40,177 nt of DNA, taken from the NCBI GenBank assembly GCA_023382675.1, contig JAHDWN010000052.1, positions 1-40,177 on the forward strand, given 5' to 3'. Source of the stretch: Anaerolineae bacterium. GTDB lineage: Bacteria; Chloroflexota; Anaerolineae; Aggregatilineales; Phototrophicaceae. The notes under the pieces are model-generated. The model did not search any database, had not been told where the DNA came from, and worked only from the letters and a program-made list of their open reading frames with translations. Position 1 is the stretch's first letter, and the number at the start of each line of letters is the position of its first letter. Both the position numbers and the translations under genes were made by a program. Positions 1-9,843 of this stretch are shown in pieces.

Positions 1-2
1 CA

Positions 3-281
3 GAGGTGCTCAGTGTCAGCGCTAATGAAGGTGATAACCTGCGTTTCTGGCTCCAGTCGAATAACGGCGAGATCAGCGCTCCAGGCGCATGGTTCCCGTT
101 CGTGGATCGCCAATTCCGCGCGGGCACGTCGTTTTCAGCGCCGGTCGTGAGCATGTTGATCGCTATGGATCTGACGCAGTCACAGCCGAGCTGTCCAATT
201 CGGAATGGACGATCGGCGCTCATCGGTGGCAACTATGACAACACCCCACTGGAGGCCGTTGCTGCCAGGGTCTGCCGCTAG
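3..281 (+). CDS. Subtilisin-like serine protease, C-terminal fragment
   Basis: The reading frame is open from the window edge, so the gene starts upstream. The visible 92 residues contain R-A-G-T-S-F-S-A-P, which matches the subtilase (peptidase S8) motif around the catalytic serine, GTS-x-[SA]-x-P. The Asp and His of the triad would lie upstream and cannot be checked. About 50 residues follow the serine, including two cysteines, with no sorting signal or repeat domain, so the catalytic domain is close to the C-terminus. Proteins of this type are usually secreted, but the signal peptide is out of view. It converges on the Old Yellow Enzyme gene. Family assignment is based on this single motif. 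Confidence 0.7.
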   Translation, partial: EVLSVSANEGDNLRFWLQSNNGEISAPGAWFPFVDRQFRAGTSFSAPVVSMLIAMDLTQSQPSCPIRNGRSALIGGNYDNTPLEAVAARVCR

Positions 282-292
282 TCGTCAACGCC

Positions 293-321
293 GCCGGAGC
301 GTGTCGTGGATGCGCTCCGGC
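293..321. terminator. Hairpin between convergent genes
   Basis: A perfect 9-bp stem (GCCGGAGCG at 293-301 with CGCTCCGGC at 313-321) encloses an 11-nt loop, just after the protease stop codon and between two convergent genes. No T tract follows on either strand, so this is a possible bidirectional or Rho-assisted terminator rather than a classical one. Confidence 0.4.
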
Positions 322-365
322 AACTCAGATGGCGAGTGCGACAGGTTGTGAACTTGTGACACCAG

Positions 366-2439
<2,074 letters not shown>

Positions 2440-2443
<4 letters not shown>

Positions 2444-2757
2444 GTCAAATCCTCGCTGTTGAGCGTGCGCCGCGCGATCCGCTCGATCTTCATGATCAGG
2501 CGCTCATCCGGGTCCGGGCAGGCGACGAGCGAATCGCTTTCCAGCCAGTCGTTGGCGTCCAGTTGGCGCTGTTTGGCGGCGAGCAGCGGCAGGACCGCGC
2601 TCAGAGCATAAATGCAGAAATGCTTGCCCGGTGGGATGCGCAGGCGGCTGCTTTCCGTCAATTCGAAATAATCGCCGACGGTCAGCCCGCAGACCGAGCG
2701 CCCCTCGATCCGTTCCACGGTGACGCGCAGGTCATAGATTTCGAAATCGGCGCTCAT
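2440..2757 (-). CDS. TIGR04076-type small protein
   Basis: A 105-residue protein matching the TIGR04076 pattern as I recall it: Y-D-L-R-V-T-V near the start, C-G-L-T-V-G-D-Y-F-E-L, then P-P-G-K-H-F-C-I-Y-A-L, A-C-P-D-P-D and a closing M-K-I-E-R. The family has no firmly known role to my knowledge; its conserved Cys residues and compact beta-rich shape suggest a small ligand- or metal-binding protein. It overlaps its neighbours by 4 bases on both sides inside the catabolic operon, so it is probably made together with the acetyltransferase and the LLM oxidoreductase. Function is unknown. Confidence 0.7.
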
Positions 2758-3587
2758 GAGTCGAGTTCTACCCTTGCTGAGTTGAACATGGCCTGTACAG
2801 CCTGTGTTGATAAGGCGACGCCGAAACGCTGCTCCAGCACGACCCGGATCTCAGCCGCAGTGGAGAGCAGATGTTCCTCGCGGCTGCCGTCTCTGGTGAC
2901 GATCAGGCGCGAACCACTCAGGCTGATCCGTCCGCGCTCGGTGGCGCGGGAGCAAATGAGTTTGCGCGTGAACATCGAGTCGGGCGACGTCTGCTGATAG
3001 TGGCACATGACGGCGTAATCGTCCAGTTGACGCGGCTCGGTGGCGAAAGTGTAGCCGTTTTCGAACTCGCCGGTCTGCATATTCTGCTCCTGCATGATCC
3101 ATGCGTCGCCACCGGCGATCAGGCGATAGCCGCGCCGCCCGTCCGGCTGTGCGACATCCGGCACGAAGCGCAGCGGCAGCAGTGACGAATCGCCAAAGCC
3201 AACGTCGGCCAGCCACGGCTGATCGAGACTGACGATCAGTGCCATGTGATCGAACGGCAGGCTGAAGGTCTGTCCACTCCAGACACGGGCAGAGACATAG
3301 GTCACGTCGAAGCCGAGCGCCCGCAAGAGCCAGCCAAAGGCGGCGTTCAGCTCGTAGCAGAAGCCGCCGCGCCGTTCACCGACGATCTTGTCGTACAGGC
3401 GCTGCTCATCGAGCACGATCGGGCGCTTGAGATGGATATCCAGGTTCTCGAACGGTGTGCTCTGCATGTGGCACACGTGCAGCGCCCGGAGTGTGTCCAG
3501 GCTGGGTGACGTTGAACCGGTGTAGCCAATCCGCTCGAGGTAGTCGTCGATGTGCATCATATTCGCGTCCGGCTGATCATCACTCAT
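2754..3587 (-). CDS. nat: Arylamine N-acetyltransferase
   Basis: A 277-residue NAT-family enzyme that moves an acetyl group from acetyl-CoA to an arylamine, hydrazine or similar acceptor by a ping-pong mechanism. The cysteine-protease-like triad is complete: Cys77 in R-R-G-G-F-C-Y-E-L-N, His114 in F-D-H-M-A-L and Asp128 in A-D-V-G-F-G-D. Length is typical of bacterial NATs. The ATG overlaps the stop of the upstream LLM gene (ATGA). An internal start at Met10 or Met11, just before H-I-D-D-Y-L, is possible. In this operon it may acetylate an amine intermediate, or an acyl-CoA other than acetyl-CoA may be used; the natural substrate is unknown. Confidence 0.93.
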   Translation of the reverse strand: MSDDQPDANMMHIDDYLERIGYTGSTSPSLDTLRALHVCHMQSTPFENLDIHLKRPIVLDEQRLYDKIVGERRGGFCYELNAAFGWLLRALGFDVTYVSARVWSGQTFSLPFDHMALIVSLDQPWLADVGFGDSSLLPLRFVPDVAQPDGRRGYRLIAGGDAWIMQEQNMQTGEFENGYTFATEPRQLDDYAVMCHYQQTSPDSMFTRKLICSRATERGRISLSGSRLIVTRDGSREEHLLSTAAEIRVVLEQRFGVALSTQAVQAMFNSARVELDS

Positions 3588-4582
3588 GATCTGCGAAAAT
3601 GCGGAATGATCGACTGGCCGATGATCTCGATGGCGGCGAGGGCATCCGGCCCCAGCGGTGGGCCAAAGCTCAAGTGCCGTGCGCCGAGGGCGACCAGATT
3701 TTCCAGCGGCGCGATCAAATCCCTGGCCGTGCCGACGACGCCGATGCGCAGCATCTCCGACGTGACCAGGGCTTTGGCACGTTCTTTGTCGTTATCCTGC
3801 ATCATCGCCTGTTCTATCGCGCGAAAATCATCCTGCGTCAGCCCCAACCGCTGCCAAATCAACGGACTCATCGCGTGGCCGTAGTAGGCGATTTTCTCAC
3901 GCAGCACGTCTTCCGCAGCCGCGCGATCTTCGGCCAGCGAGCACCAGATGCACGCGGCGAGATCAAGATCGCGCACGTCGCGCCCGGTTCTGGCCGCGCC
4001 ATCGCTGATGTAGGGCAGGACGGTTTCGTAGTGTTCCGGCGGTAGCAGGAGCGGCAGCCCGCCATCCGCGACTTCGCCGATCAAGCCAAGCATGTTCGGC
4101 GACATGGCACCAATGTAAATGGGCACGCGGCGCTGCGGCTCGAAACGCAGATAGGCTTCGTCTGTCCAGTGCAGGAAGCGCCCGTTGATGAACGCGCGTT
4201 TGCCAGACAGCAGGCGATTGAGCACGCGCACCGTCTCGCGCACGGCTGTCACCGGCCTCTCCGGCGTGATGCCCACCCACTTGAGAAACTCCGCCGCGCC
4301 GGATGACAGGCCGAGATTGAAGCGCCCGCCGGAGATTTCATCCAGGGTGGCCGCCATCATCGCCATCTCGGCGGGGTGGAGTGTGTAGGGATTGACGATA
4401 CACGTACCGATTTCGATGCGTTCAGTGGCCGCGGCGATGGCGGTCAGGATGACCGGCGCACTGCGCAGGAACAAGTCATCGCTGACCCAGAACTGGTCGA
4501 AGCCCCAGTGCTCGGCAGCTTGCGCCAGTTTGACGTAGTCTTTCGCGGGCAGATCGTTGTTGAAGCGAAGGCTGAATTTCAC
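3584..4582 (-). CDS. LLM class flavin-dependent oxidoreductase
   Basis: A 332-residue luciferase-like oxidoreductase. Family marks are the N-terminal F-D-Q-F-W-V-S-D-D-L-F segment, I-E-I-G-T-C-I-V-N-P-Y-T-L-H-P-A-E followed by the G-G-R-F-N-L-G-L-S-S-G segment common to F420-dependent members, and V-P-I-Y-I-G-A-M-S-P-N. The frame stays open upstream to 4720, but that part is the shadow of the RidA-like gene. The GTG at 4582 overlaps the RidA-like stop by 4 bases (GTGA) and begins a normal LLM N-terminus, so it is chosen. Pairing an LLM enzyme with a RidA-like protein recalls RutA/RutC of pyrimidine breakdown, but the similarity to RutA itself is only at family level. Confidence 0.87.
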   Translation of the reverse strand: MKFSLRFNNDLPAKDYVKLAQAAEHWGFDQFWVSDDLFLRSAPVILTAIAAATERIEIGTCIVNPYTLHPAEMAMMAATLDEISGGRFNLGLSSGAAEFLKWVGITPERPVTAVRETVRVLNRLLSGKRAFINGRFLHWTDEAYLRFEPQRRVPIYIGAMSPNMLGLIGEVADGGLPLLLPPEHYETVLPYISDGAARTGRDVRDLDLAACIWCSLAEDRAAAEDVLREKIAYYGHAMSPLIWQRLGLTQDDFRAIEQAMMQDNDKERAKALVTSEMLRIGVVGTARDLIAPLENLVALGARHLSFGPPLGPDALAAIEIIGQSIIPHFRRS

Positions 4583-4977
4583 GTGTTTGCCCCGACGATG
4601 GCTTCTACCTCGATCTCGATCAGGTGCTGCGGGTCGACCAGGCGGCTGACCTCGACCATCGTCGAAACCGGGCGGATGTCCGCGAAATAGCTGCCGTGGA
4701 CGCGCCCGATGATCTCCCACTGCCCGATGTCCGTCACGAACATGCGCACCCGCACGACATCCTGTAGACTGGCACCGACTGCCTCCAACGCGTGCGCGAT
4801 TTTACGCAGGATGTAATCGGTTTGCGCTCCGGCATCGCCGACGCCGATGACGTTGCCCTGTTCATCACTCGCCGTCGTCCCGGCGACGTGGACGATATTC
4901 CCGACGCGCACCGCACGCGAATAGCCGACGACTGCTTCCCAGGGTGTGCCTGTGCCGAAGTTGATTCGTTCTGCCAT
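4579..4977 (-). CDS. RidA/YjgF/RutC-family protein
   Basis: A 132-residue member of the Rid superfamily, trimeric proteins of which RidA hydrolyses reactive enamines/imines. Typical segments are V-G-N-I-V-H-V-A-G-T-T, G-A-S-L-Q-D-V-V-R-V-R-M-F-V and the closing E-I-E-V-E-A-I-V. The arginine needed for deaminase activity in RidA (Arg105 in E. coli) aligns with Ser105 here (R-P-V-S-T-M-V-E-V), so the classical reaction is doubtful and it may belong to a Rid subfamily with another role. It lies directly after the M24 gene (1 base between stop and start) and overlaps the LLM gene. Confidence 0.9.
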   Translation of the reverse strand: MAERINFGTGTPWEAVVGYSRAVRVGNIVHVAGTTASDEQGNVIGVGDAGAQTDYILRKIAHALEAVGASLQDVVRVRMFVTDIGQWEIIGRVHGSYFADIRPVSTMVEVSRLVDPQHLIEIEVEAIVGANT

Positions 4978-4978
4978 C

Positions 4979-6121
4979 TTAGTCCACCACGTACAAGGAC
5001 TGAAAGCCCGTTGTCAACGGCTCGCCGCCGTGCGGGCGCACTACGACCACGTCTTCTACGCGCGCCGAGAAGGTGTCGAACTGCATGATGCTGGGTTCGA
5101 CGGTAAACATCATGCCTTCCTGGAACACGTTTGTGTCGCCCTTGGTGAGGAAGGGCGGCTCGTGCACATCCATGCCGATGCCGTGACCGAGCCGGTGGCG
5201 AAAGGCTTCGCCATAGCCGGCATCTTCGATGACGCGCCGCGCCGCTGCATCGGCCATCTCGCAAGTATTGTCCACCTTGAGCGCGGCGATGCCCGCGCGT
5301 TGTGACGCCATGACGAGGTTATAGACGCGCGTCATCTCCTCGGTTGGTGCGCCGAACGCGACGGTGCGCCCGAAGTCGTAGCAAAAACCGTTGTGGACGG
5401 CGCCAAAATCGAACAGTACGGCGACACCCGCATTGACAGGGCGCTTCCAGGTCGCGAGCCGGTCGCCAAACAGCAGGGGATGCTGTGGGCCGGAGTTGTA
5501 GAGCGAGGTTGTAAACGAAGGGCCAAGCGACCCGTGCCTGCGCAGTTGGTAATCGACCTCGGTCACGATGTCGAGTTCGGTCATGCCGAGCTTGAGCTGC
5601 TTGAGCACGTCCTGGAAGGCGGCCTCGGTGATCGCGCCCGCCTCGCGCATGACGGCGATCTCGTCCTCGCCCTTGACGGTGCGCAGCCTGCGCAGAATGG
5701 ACGTCGCCGAAACAAAACGCGCCTCCGGCAGTAGCGTCTGGAGGTGGATGGCCGTCTCTACGTGCGCGCGGTCGCTGACGGCCATGCGCGGCCTAGCAGG
5801 CAGATCGAGGCTGTTCAGAATGTCGCGCACCAGCGTCGTGGGATCATCCCAATCACCGAGGACGCGGATGTCGACGTTGGTCAGCCGGTTCAAGCCGCCG
5901 AATTCGGCGGTCATGCGCGGTAAGGTCAGAATCGGTGGGCGGGACGGCGTCAGCCATGCGCCTTCCAGCCACGCGCCGGGATGCAAGGTCACGCCGAAGT
6001 TCGGAATGTCGCGCGGCACGCCGAGCAAATATTCCAGGTCGGTGCTCACTGGCAGGAAGGCGAGATCGGCGGCCTCGCCAAGGATGCTCTGGAGCTGTTG
6101 CAAGCGATGGTTGTAGTCCAT
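4979..6121 (-). CDS. M24-family metallopeptidase (Xaa-Pro peptidase/creatinase fold)
   Basis: A 380-residue protein with an N-terminal creatinase-like domain (about residues 1-145) and a C-terminal pita-bread catalytic domain. All five metal ligands of the M24 peptidases are present: Asp238, Asp249, His313 (L-G-H-G-I-G), Glu342 (T-V-E-P) and Glu356 (R-V-E-D), which favours a dinuclear hydrolase such as an Xaa-Pro peptidase over a creatinase, which lacks the metals. The frame is open to 6184, but that upstream stretch covers a likely promoter (6156-6184). ATG 6121 with AGGA about 10 bases before it is preferred. First gene of the seven-gene operon, divergent from the peptide-type ABC importer, so it may cleave an imported amide or peptide. 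Confidence 0.9.
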   Translation of the reverse strand: MDYNHRLQQLQSILGEAADLAFLPVSTDLEYLLGVPRDIPNFGVTLHPGAWLEGAWLTPSRPPILTLPRMTAEFGGLNRLTNVDIRVLGDWDDPTTLVRDILNSLDLPARPRMAVSDRAHVETAIHLQTLLPEARFVSATSILRRLRTVKGEDEIAVMREAGAITEAAFQDVLKQLKLGMTELDIVTEVDYQLRRHGSLGPSFTTSLYNSGPQHPLLFGDRLATWKRPVNAGVAVLFDFGAVHNGFCYDFGRTVAFGAPTEEMTRVYNLVMASQRAGIAALKVDNTCEMADAAARRVIEDAGYGEAFRHRLGHGIGMDVHEPPFLTKGDTNVFQEGMMFTVEPSIMQFDTFSARVEDVVVVRPHGGEPLTTGFQSLYVVD

Positions 6122-6155
6122 GGTAATGATTCCTGCGCACGTTGGGAATGCTAGA

Positions 6156-6184
6156 CGAATACCATGCGCGCGGGCGGCTGTCAA
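6156..6184 (-). promoter_or_regulatory. Promoter of the seven-gene catabolic operon
   Basis: On the minus strand a perfect -35 TTGACA (6179-6184) is followed by a 17-nt spacer and TATTCG (6156-6161), with TGG directly before the -10 (extended -10 pattern). Predicted start of transcription is near 6149, giving a leader of about 28 nt before ATG 6121. Confidence 0.6.
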
Positions 6185-6231
6185 AAGAATGTGGGGCTTG
6201 AAACTTGAGTTGATTTTGAAGCTATACGTTT

Positions 6232-6260
6232 TTGATTTGACATAGTGAGATTGTTACAAT
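6232..6260 (+). promoter_or_regulatory. Promoter of the ABC importer genes
   Basis: TTGATT (6232-6237), a 17-nt spacer and TACAAT (6255-6260) lie in the AT-rich part of the divergent intergenic region, about 60 bases before the binding-protein start. It is back to back with the opposite-strand promoter at 6156-6184, so a regulator binding between them could control both units. Confidence 0.55.
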
Positions 6261-6321
6261 TTGCGCCACTGCGCAGATTTAGCGGTTATGTGCAGAACTT
6301 TTGACTATCAGGAGACATGTT

Positions 6322-7896
6322 ATGAAGTCAGGCCGTTTGCTTTTGTTGATCATGATCATTACTGTGCTCGTAACCGGGGTGGTTGCGGCGCAAGATGAAA
6401 CGGTGCTTGTCATTGGGCATGCGGAGAGTACCGACTCGCTTGATCCGGCACGGGGCTATACGCAGACGAAAGACATCATTGATCACGTGACCTATGAAAA
6501 CCTGGTCACGTTCCCGCAGGCCGATGCCAGCGAAATCTTGCCGATGCTGGCGACCGACTGGACGATCTCGGAAGATGGGTTGACCTACACGTTCAACCTG
6601 CGCGGCGACGCCGTTTTTTCCGACGGCAGCCCGGTCACCGCCGACGATGTCGCCTTCTCGGTGAATCGTCTCAAGTATGTCCAGGGCAGCCCATCGTTTC
6701 TGGCGGCGGATATCGCCAGTGTGACCGCCGATGATGCAGATACTGTCAGCTTCACGCTCACGCAGATCAATCCGGCATTTCTGGCGAACTTGGCAAACAC
6801 TGCCTTTGGTGTCGTTAATGCGGATGTCGTCCGTGAGAATGGTGGCTCGGACGCAGAAGATGCAGCCACAGCCGACACTGCCGAAGCTTACCTGAACGGT
6901 ACCTCAGCGGGTTCCGGCCCGTACCTGCTGGAAAGCTGGGAGCCTCAGGTCGAAACGGTGCTGGTGCGCAACCCGAACTTCTACGGTGATGCGCCATACT
7001 TCGACCGGATCATCATCACCAATATCCCCGAAGCCGCCACGCAGAAGGTCGCGCTGGAATCCGGCGAAATCGATCTCGCGCTTGACCTGACCTCCGATCA
7101 GATCGCGCCGCTTGAGGGCAACCCGGCGATTAGCATCTATCGTGGCCCCGGCAACATCGTCCACTTCTTGCTCATGAATGAAGACCCGGATATTGGCGGC
7201 CCGGTTTCCGATCCACTCGTGCAGCGTGCAATTCGTCTGGCGCTGGATTATGAAGGCTATCAGGCGCTCTGGGGCGGCGTGCAGCCGGGGAGCATCACGT
7301 TCGTTGGCAACGCCTACGCTTTTACGCCTGAACAGGGTGTCAAGCGCAATCTGGATGAGGCGCGTGCGCTGCTGGCGCAGGCAGGCTATGCTGATGGTTT
7401 CGACATCACGCTTGAGTACCCGATCTTCACTTTCCAGGGCGTGAATATGGAGACGAACGCCCAGAAAATCCAGGCGGATCTGGCCGAAGTCGGGATCAAC
7501 GTGACGCTCAGCCCGGCTGAACTGCAAGTGGCGCTGGAGAACTATCGCACCGGGGCTGAAGGCTTTGGTTACTGGTTCTGGGGACCGGACATTCTGGATG
7601 CGATTGACATGCTCGCCTTCCTGCCCGGCGGCAAGGTCGCGGACGAGCGCGCGCTCTGGACACCTGACCGTGCCGACGCGGCGCTGAACGATCTGGTCGC
7701 GCGAGCGCGAGTCGCCACCGACCCGGCCGAGCGCGAAGAAGTCTTCACCGCCCTCCAGGCTTCCATGCAGGAGAACAGCCCGTTTGCGCCGTTCATTCAG
7801 CCGGACGTGCAGACCGCATTCCGCTCAGATATCGAGGGGTATGTCTGGCATCCGCAGTGGTTGCTGGACGTGGCGCTGCTCAGCCGCAGTATGTAG
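6322..7896 (+). CDS. ABC transporter substrate-binding protein, family 5 (peptide/nickel type)
   Basis: A 524-residue extracytoplasmic solute-binding protein of the SBP_bac_5 (DppA/OppA) family. The N-terminus is a signal peptide ending in V-V-A-A-Q, without a lipobox cysteine. Family segments include S-L-D-P-A, D-W-T-I-S-E-D-G-L-T-Y-T-F, G-S-P-V-T-A-D-D-V and G-S-G-P-Y-L-L-E-S-W. The frame is open from a TTG at 6301, but ATG 6322 has AGGAGA (6310-6315) 6 bases upstream and begins the signal peptide. A terminator follows the gene, so it is probably made in excess of the permeases. Ligand is unknown; family members bind oligopeptides, opines, nickel or sugars. Confidence 0.93.
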   Translation: MKSGRLLLLIMIITVLVTGVVAAQDETVLVIGHAESTDSLDPARGYTQTKDIIDHVTYENLVTFPQADASEILPMLATDWTISEDGLTYTFNLRGDAVFSDGSPVTADDVAFSVNRLKYVQGSPSFLAADIASVTADDADTVSFTLTQINPAFLANLANTAFGVVNADVVRENGGSDAEDAATADTAEAYLNGTSAGSGPYLLESWEPQVETVLVRNPNFYGDAPYFDRIIITNIPEAATQKVALESGEIDLALDLTSDQIAPLEGNPAISIYRGPGNIVHFLLMNEDPDIGGPVSDPLVQRAIRLALDYEGYQALWGGVQPGSITFVGNAYAFTPEQGVKRNLDEARALLAQAGYADGFDITLEYPIFTFQGVNMETNAQKIQADLAEVGINVTLSPAELQVALENYRTGAEGFGYWFWGPDILDAIDMLAFLPGGKVADERALWTPDRADAALNDLVARARVATDPAEREEVFTALQASMQENSPFAPFIQPDVQTAFRSDIEGYVWHPQWLLDVALLSRSM

Positions 7897-7914
7897 TTCG
7901 ACTGTAACGCCAGA

Positions 7915-7947
7915 GCACAGGGGCATGTTTTTGCCCCTGTGCATTTT
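7915..7947 (+). terminator. Rho-independent terminator after the binding-protein gene
   Basis: A perfect 11-bp stem (GCACAGGGGCA at 7915-7925 with TGCCCCTGTGC at 7932-7942), loop TGTTTT, followed by ATTTTAT. It lies between the binding-protein gene and the first permease and probably acts as a partial terminator that sets the ratio of binding protein to membrane parts. Confidence 0.85.
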
Positions 7948-7987
7948 ATCGACTGACACGCTGATCACGGATTGATAACGGCCATCA

Positions 7988-9007
7988 ATGACATTTTTTC
8001 GCTACATTGCCCGACGCGTCCTGTTCACGATTCCAATCTTGCTCGGCATCACATTGGTGTCGTTTCTGATTGCGAATGCCGTGCCAGCCGATCCCATCAA
8101 CGTCAACTTACCGCAGAGCCAGCTCAACAACCCTGAGATCGTGGCGGCTTTCCGCGCTGAATGGGGACTGGACAAAACGCCTGTCGAGCAATATCTGACT
8201 TACCTCGGTAATCTCGCCCAGGGTAATTTAGGGCGCTCGATCAAGACGCGGCAGCCGGTTGCCGAGGATATTGCGCGTTTCCTGCCCGCAACTATCGAAC
8301 TGGCAACGAACGCCACAGCGCTCGGCATCATTCTGGGCGTGGGGCTGGGGGTGGCCTCCGCCGTTTGGCGCAACCAATGGATCGATTTTGCGGCGCGCAC
8401 ACTGGCCGTCATCGGCGTGAGTGTGCCGGTGTTTGTGCTGGCGCTCATCTTCCTGAGTGTCTTCCACGCGCAATTAGGGATTGCGGCGGGGCCGGGACGC
8501 CTCGATTTCACGATGGATGAACCGGCTATGCTCACAGGACTGTTCACAATCGATAGCCTGGCGGCAGGACGGTTGGATATTTTCGCGAACGCGGTCGCGC
8601 ATCTCGTTTTGCCGAGCCTGGTGCTGGCGCTGTACGTCGCCGGTCTGATCAGCCGTGTGACGCGATCTTCGATGCTCGAAGTGCTCGGTATGGATTACAT
8701 GCGCACGGCGCGCGCCAAAGGCGTCCGCGAGTCTCTCGTCGTCATGCGCCACGGGCTGTCGAACGCGCTGATCCCGATTCTGACGGTGATCGGGCTGTCG
8801 TATGGCAATCTGCTGGCCGGGGCGGTGCTCACCGAGTCGATATTTGCCTGGCCGGGAATTGGCCGGTATATGTTCCGGGCGTCCACATCGCAGGATTTTC
8901 CGGCGATTATGGGCGTGAGTCTGCTGATTGCGCTTATCTACGTGGTGGTGAATCTTGTCGTCGACCTCCTCTACTATTTCGTCGATCCGCGTATCCGCGC
9001 GAACTAG
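7988..9007 (+). CDS. ABC transporter permease, DppB/OppB type
   Basis: A 339-residue inner-membrane permease. The N-terminal F-F-R-Y-I-A-R-R-V-L-F-T-I-P-I-L-L-G segment is typical of DppB-like proteins, followed by five further hydrophobic segments. The EAA-type cytoplasmic loop that contacts the ATPase is present (Y-M-R-T-A-R-A-K-G-V then L-S-N-A-L-I-P). It starts at ATG 7988, 91 bases after the binding-protein gene and beyond its terminator. It pairs with the DppC-type permease, whose start lies inside its 3' end. The matching ATPase genes are not in this window. Confidence 0.93.
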   Translation: MTFFRYIARRVLFTIPILLGITLVSFLIANAVPADPINVNLPQSQLNNPEIVAAFRAEWGLDKTPVEQYLTYLGNLAQGNLGRSIKTRQPVAEDIARFLPATIELATNATALGIILGVGLGVASAVWRNQWIDFAARTLAVIGVSVPVFVLALIFLSVFHAQLGIAAGPGRLDFTMDEPAMLTGLFTIDSLAAGRLDIFANAVAHLVLPSLVLALYVAGLISRVTRSSMLEVLGMDYMRTARAKGVRESLVVMRHGLSNALIPILTVIGLSYGNLLAGAVLTESIFAWPGIGRYMFRASTSQDFPAIMGVSLLIALIYVVVNLVVDLLYYFVDPRIRAN

Positions 9008-9836
9008 CCGCGCCGGGCGGATCGCCGGCGTCCTGGGACGCCAACCGCTGCTGGTGGTCGGCATCATTGTCGTCATCATCTGGATCATCGCGGCGCTGCT
9101 GGCTTCGCAGATCGCGCCGTTTGAACCGCTGGCGCAGGATGTGCGCAATCGGGTTCAGCCGCCGAGCGCGGCACATCTCGGCGGCACGGATGAACTGGGG
9201 CGCGATGTCTTTTCGCGCGTGCTCTATGGCGGGCGCATTACCATCCCGGCGGGCATCCTGGTGATTGTGTTTGGCAGCCTGCTCGGTTCTGCCATGGGCG
9301 CGCTCGCCGGCTTTCTGGGCGGCATCTGGGACGAGGTGATCATGCGCATCTCCGAGCTGTTCATGGCCTTTCCCACGATCATCCTGGCGATGGCCGTGAC
9401 GGCAGCGCTCGGCCCGGACATTCGCAATGCGATCATCGCGCTGGTGGTCGTCTGGTGGCCGGGCTACGCGCGCTTGATGCGCGGGCTTGTCCTCAAGGTC
9501 AAGTCTAACGATTACGTCGAAGCGGCTTACTGCGTCGGCGCGCCGAGGCGGTACATCCTGCTGCGCACAATCATCCCCAACTGTATTGCTTCCGTGCTGG
9601 TGATGACGACCCTCGACATCGGCAACGCCATCCTGACGTTTGCCGGTTTGAGCTTCCTGGGGTTGGGGCCTGAACCCACGTCGCCGGAATGGGGGCGCAT
9701 GATTGCCGTCGGCATCGACTATTTCGACCAGTGGTGGACGTGGCTATATCCCGGGTTTGCGATTGCCTCCCTGGTGATCGCGTTCAACTTTATTGGCGAC
9801 GGCCTGCGCGACATTTTTGACCCGCGCCTGCGCTGA
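8955..9836 (+). CDS. ABC transporter permease, DppC/OppC type
   Basis: A 293-residue inner-membrane permease with the DppC-type layout: a polar N-terminus, a first membrane segment, the H-L-G-G-T-D-E-L-G-R-D-V-F-S-R motif after it, and an EAA loop (V-E-A-A-Y-C-V-G-A then I-I-P-N). The frame is closed at 8949, and the first usable start is TTG 8955, giving a 53-base overlap with the dppB-like gene. No later ATG lies before the first membrane segment, so the TTG start is accepted, although its ribosome site (GGTGG region) is weak. The convergent dhaL gene follows 7 bases after its stop. Confidence 0.9.
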   Translation: MSSTSSTISSIRVSARTSRAGRIAGVLGRQPLLVVGIIVVIIWIIAALLASQIAPFEPLAQDVRNRVQPPSAAHLGGTDELGRDVFSRVLYGGRITIPAGILVIVFGSLLGSAMGALAGFLGGIWDEVIMRISELFMAFPTIILAMAVTAALGPDIRNAIIALVVVWWPGYARLMRGLVLKVKSNDYVEAAYCVGAPRRYILLRTIIPNCIASVLVMTTLDIGNAILTFAGLSFLGLGPEPTSPEWGRMIAVGIDYFDQWWTWLYPGFAIASLVIAFNFIGDGLRDIFDPRLR

Positions 9837-9843
9837 AACTGCG

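Noticed and set aside
4583-4720. Upstream extension of the LLM gene
   Set aside because: It lies inside the RidA-like gene in another frame; GTG 4582 gives the conserved LLM N-terminus.
6237-6260. TTGACA at 6237-6242 as -35 for TACAAT at 6255
   Set aside because: The spacer would be only 12 nt; TTGATT at 6232 gives a 17-nt spacer.
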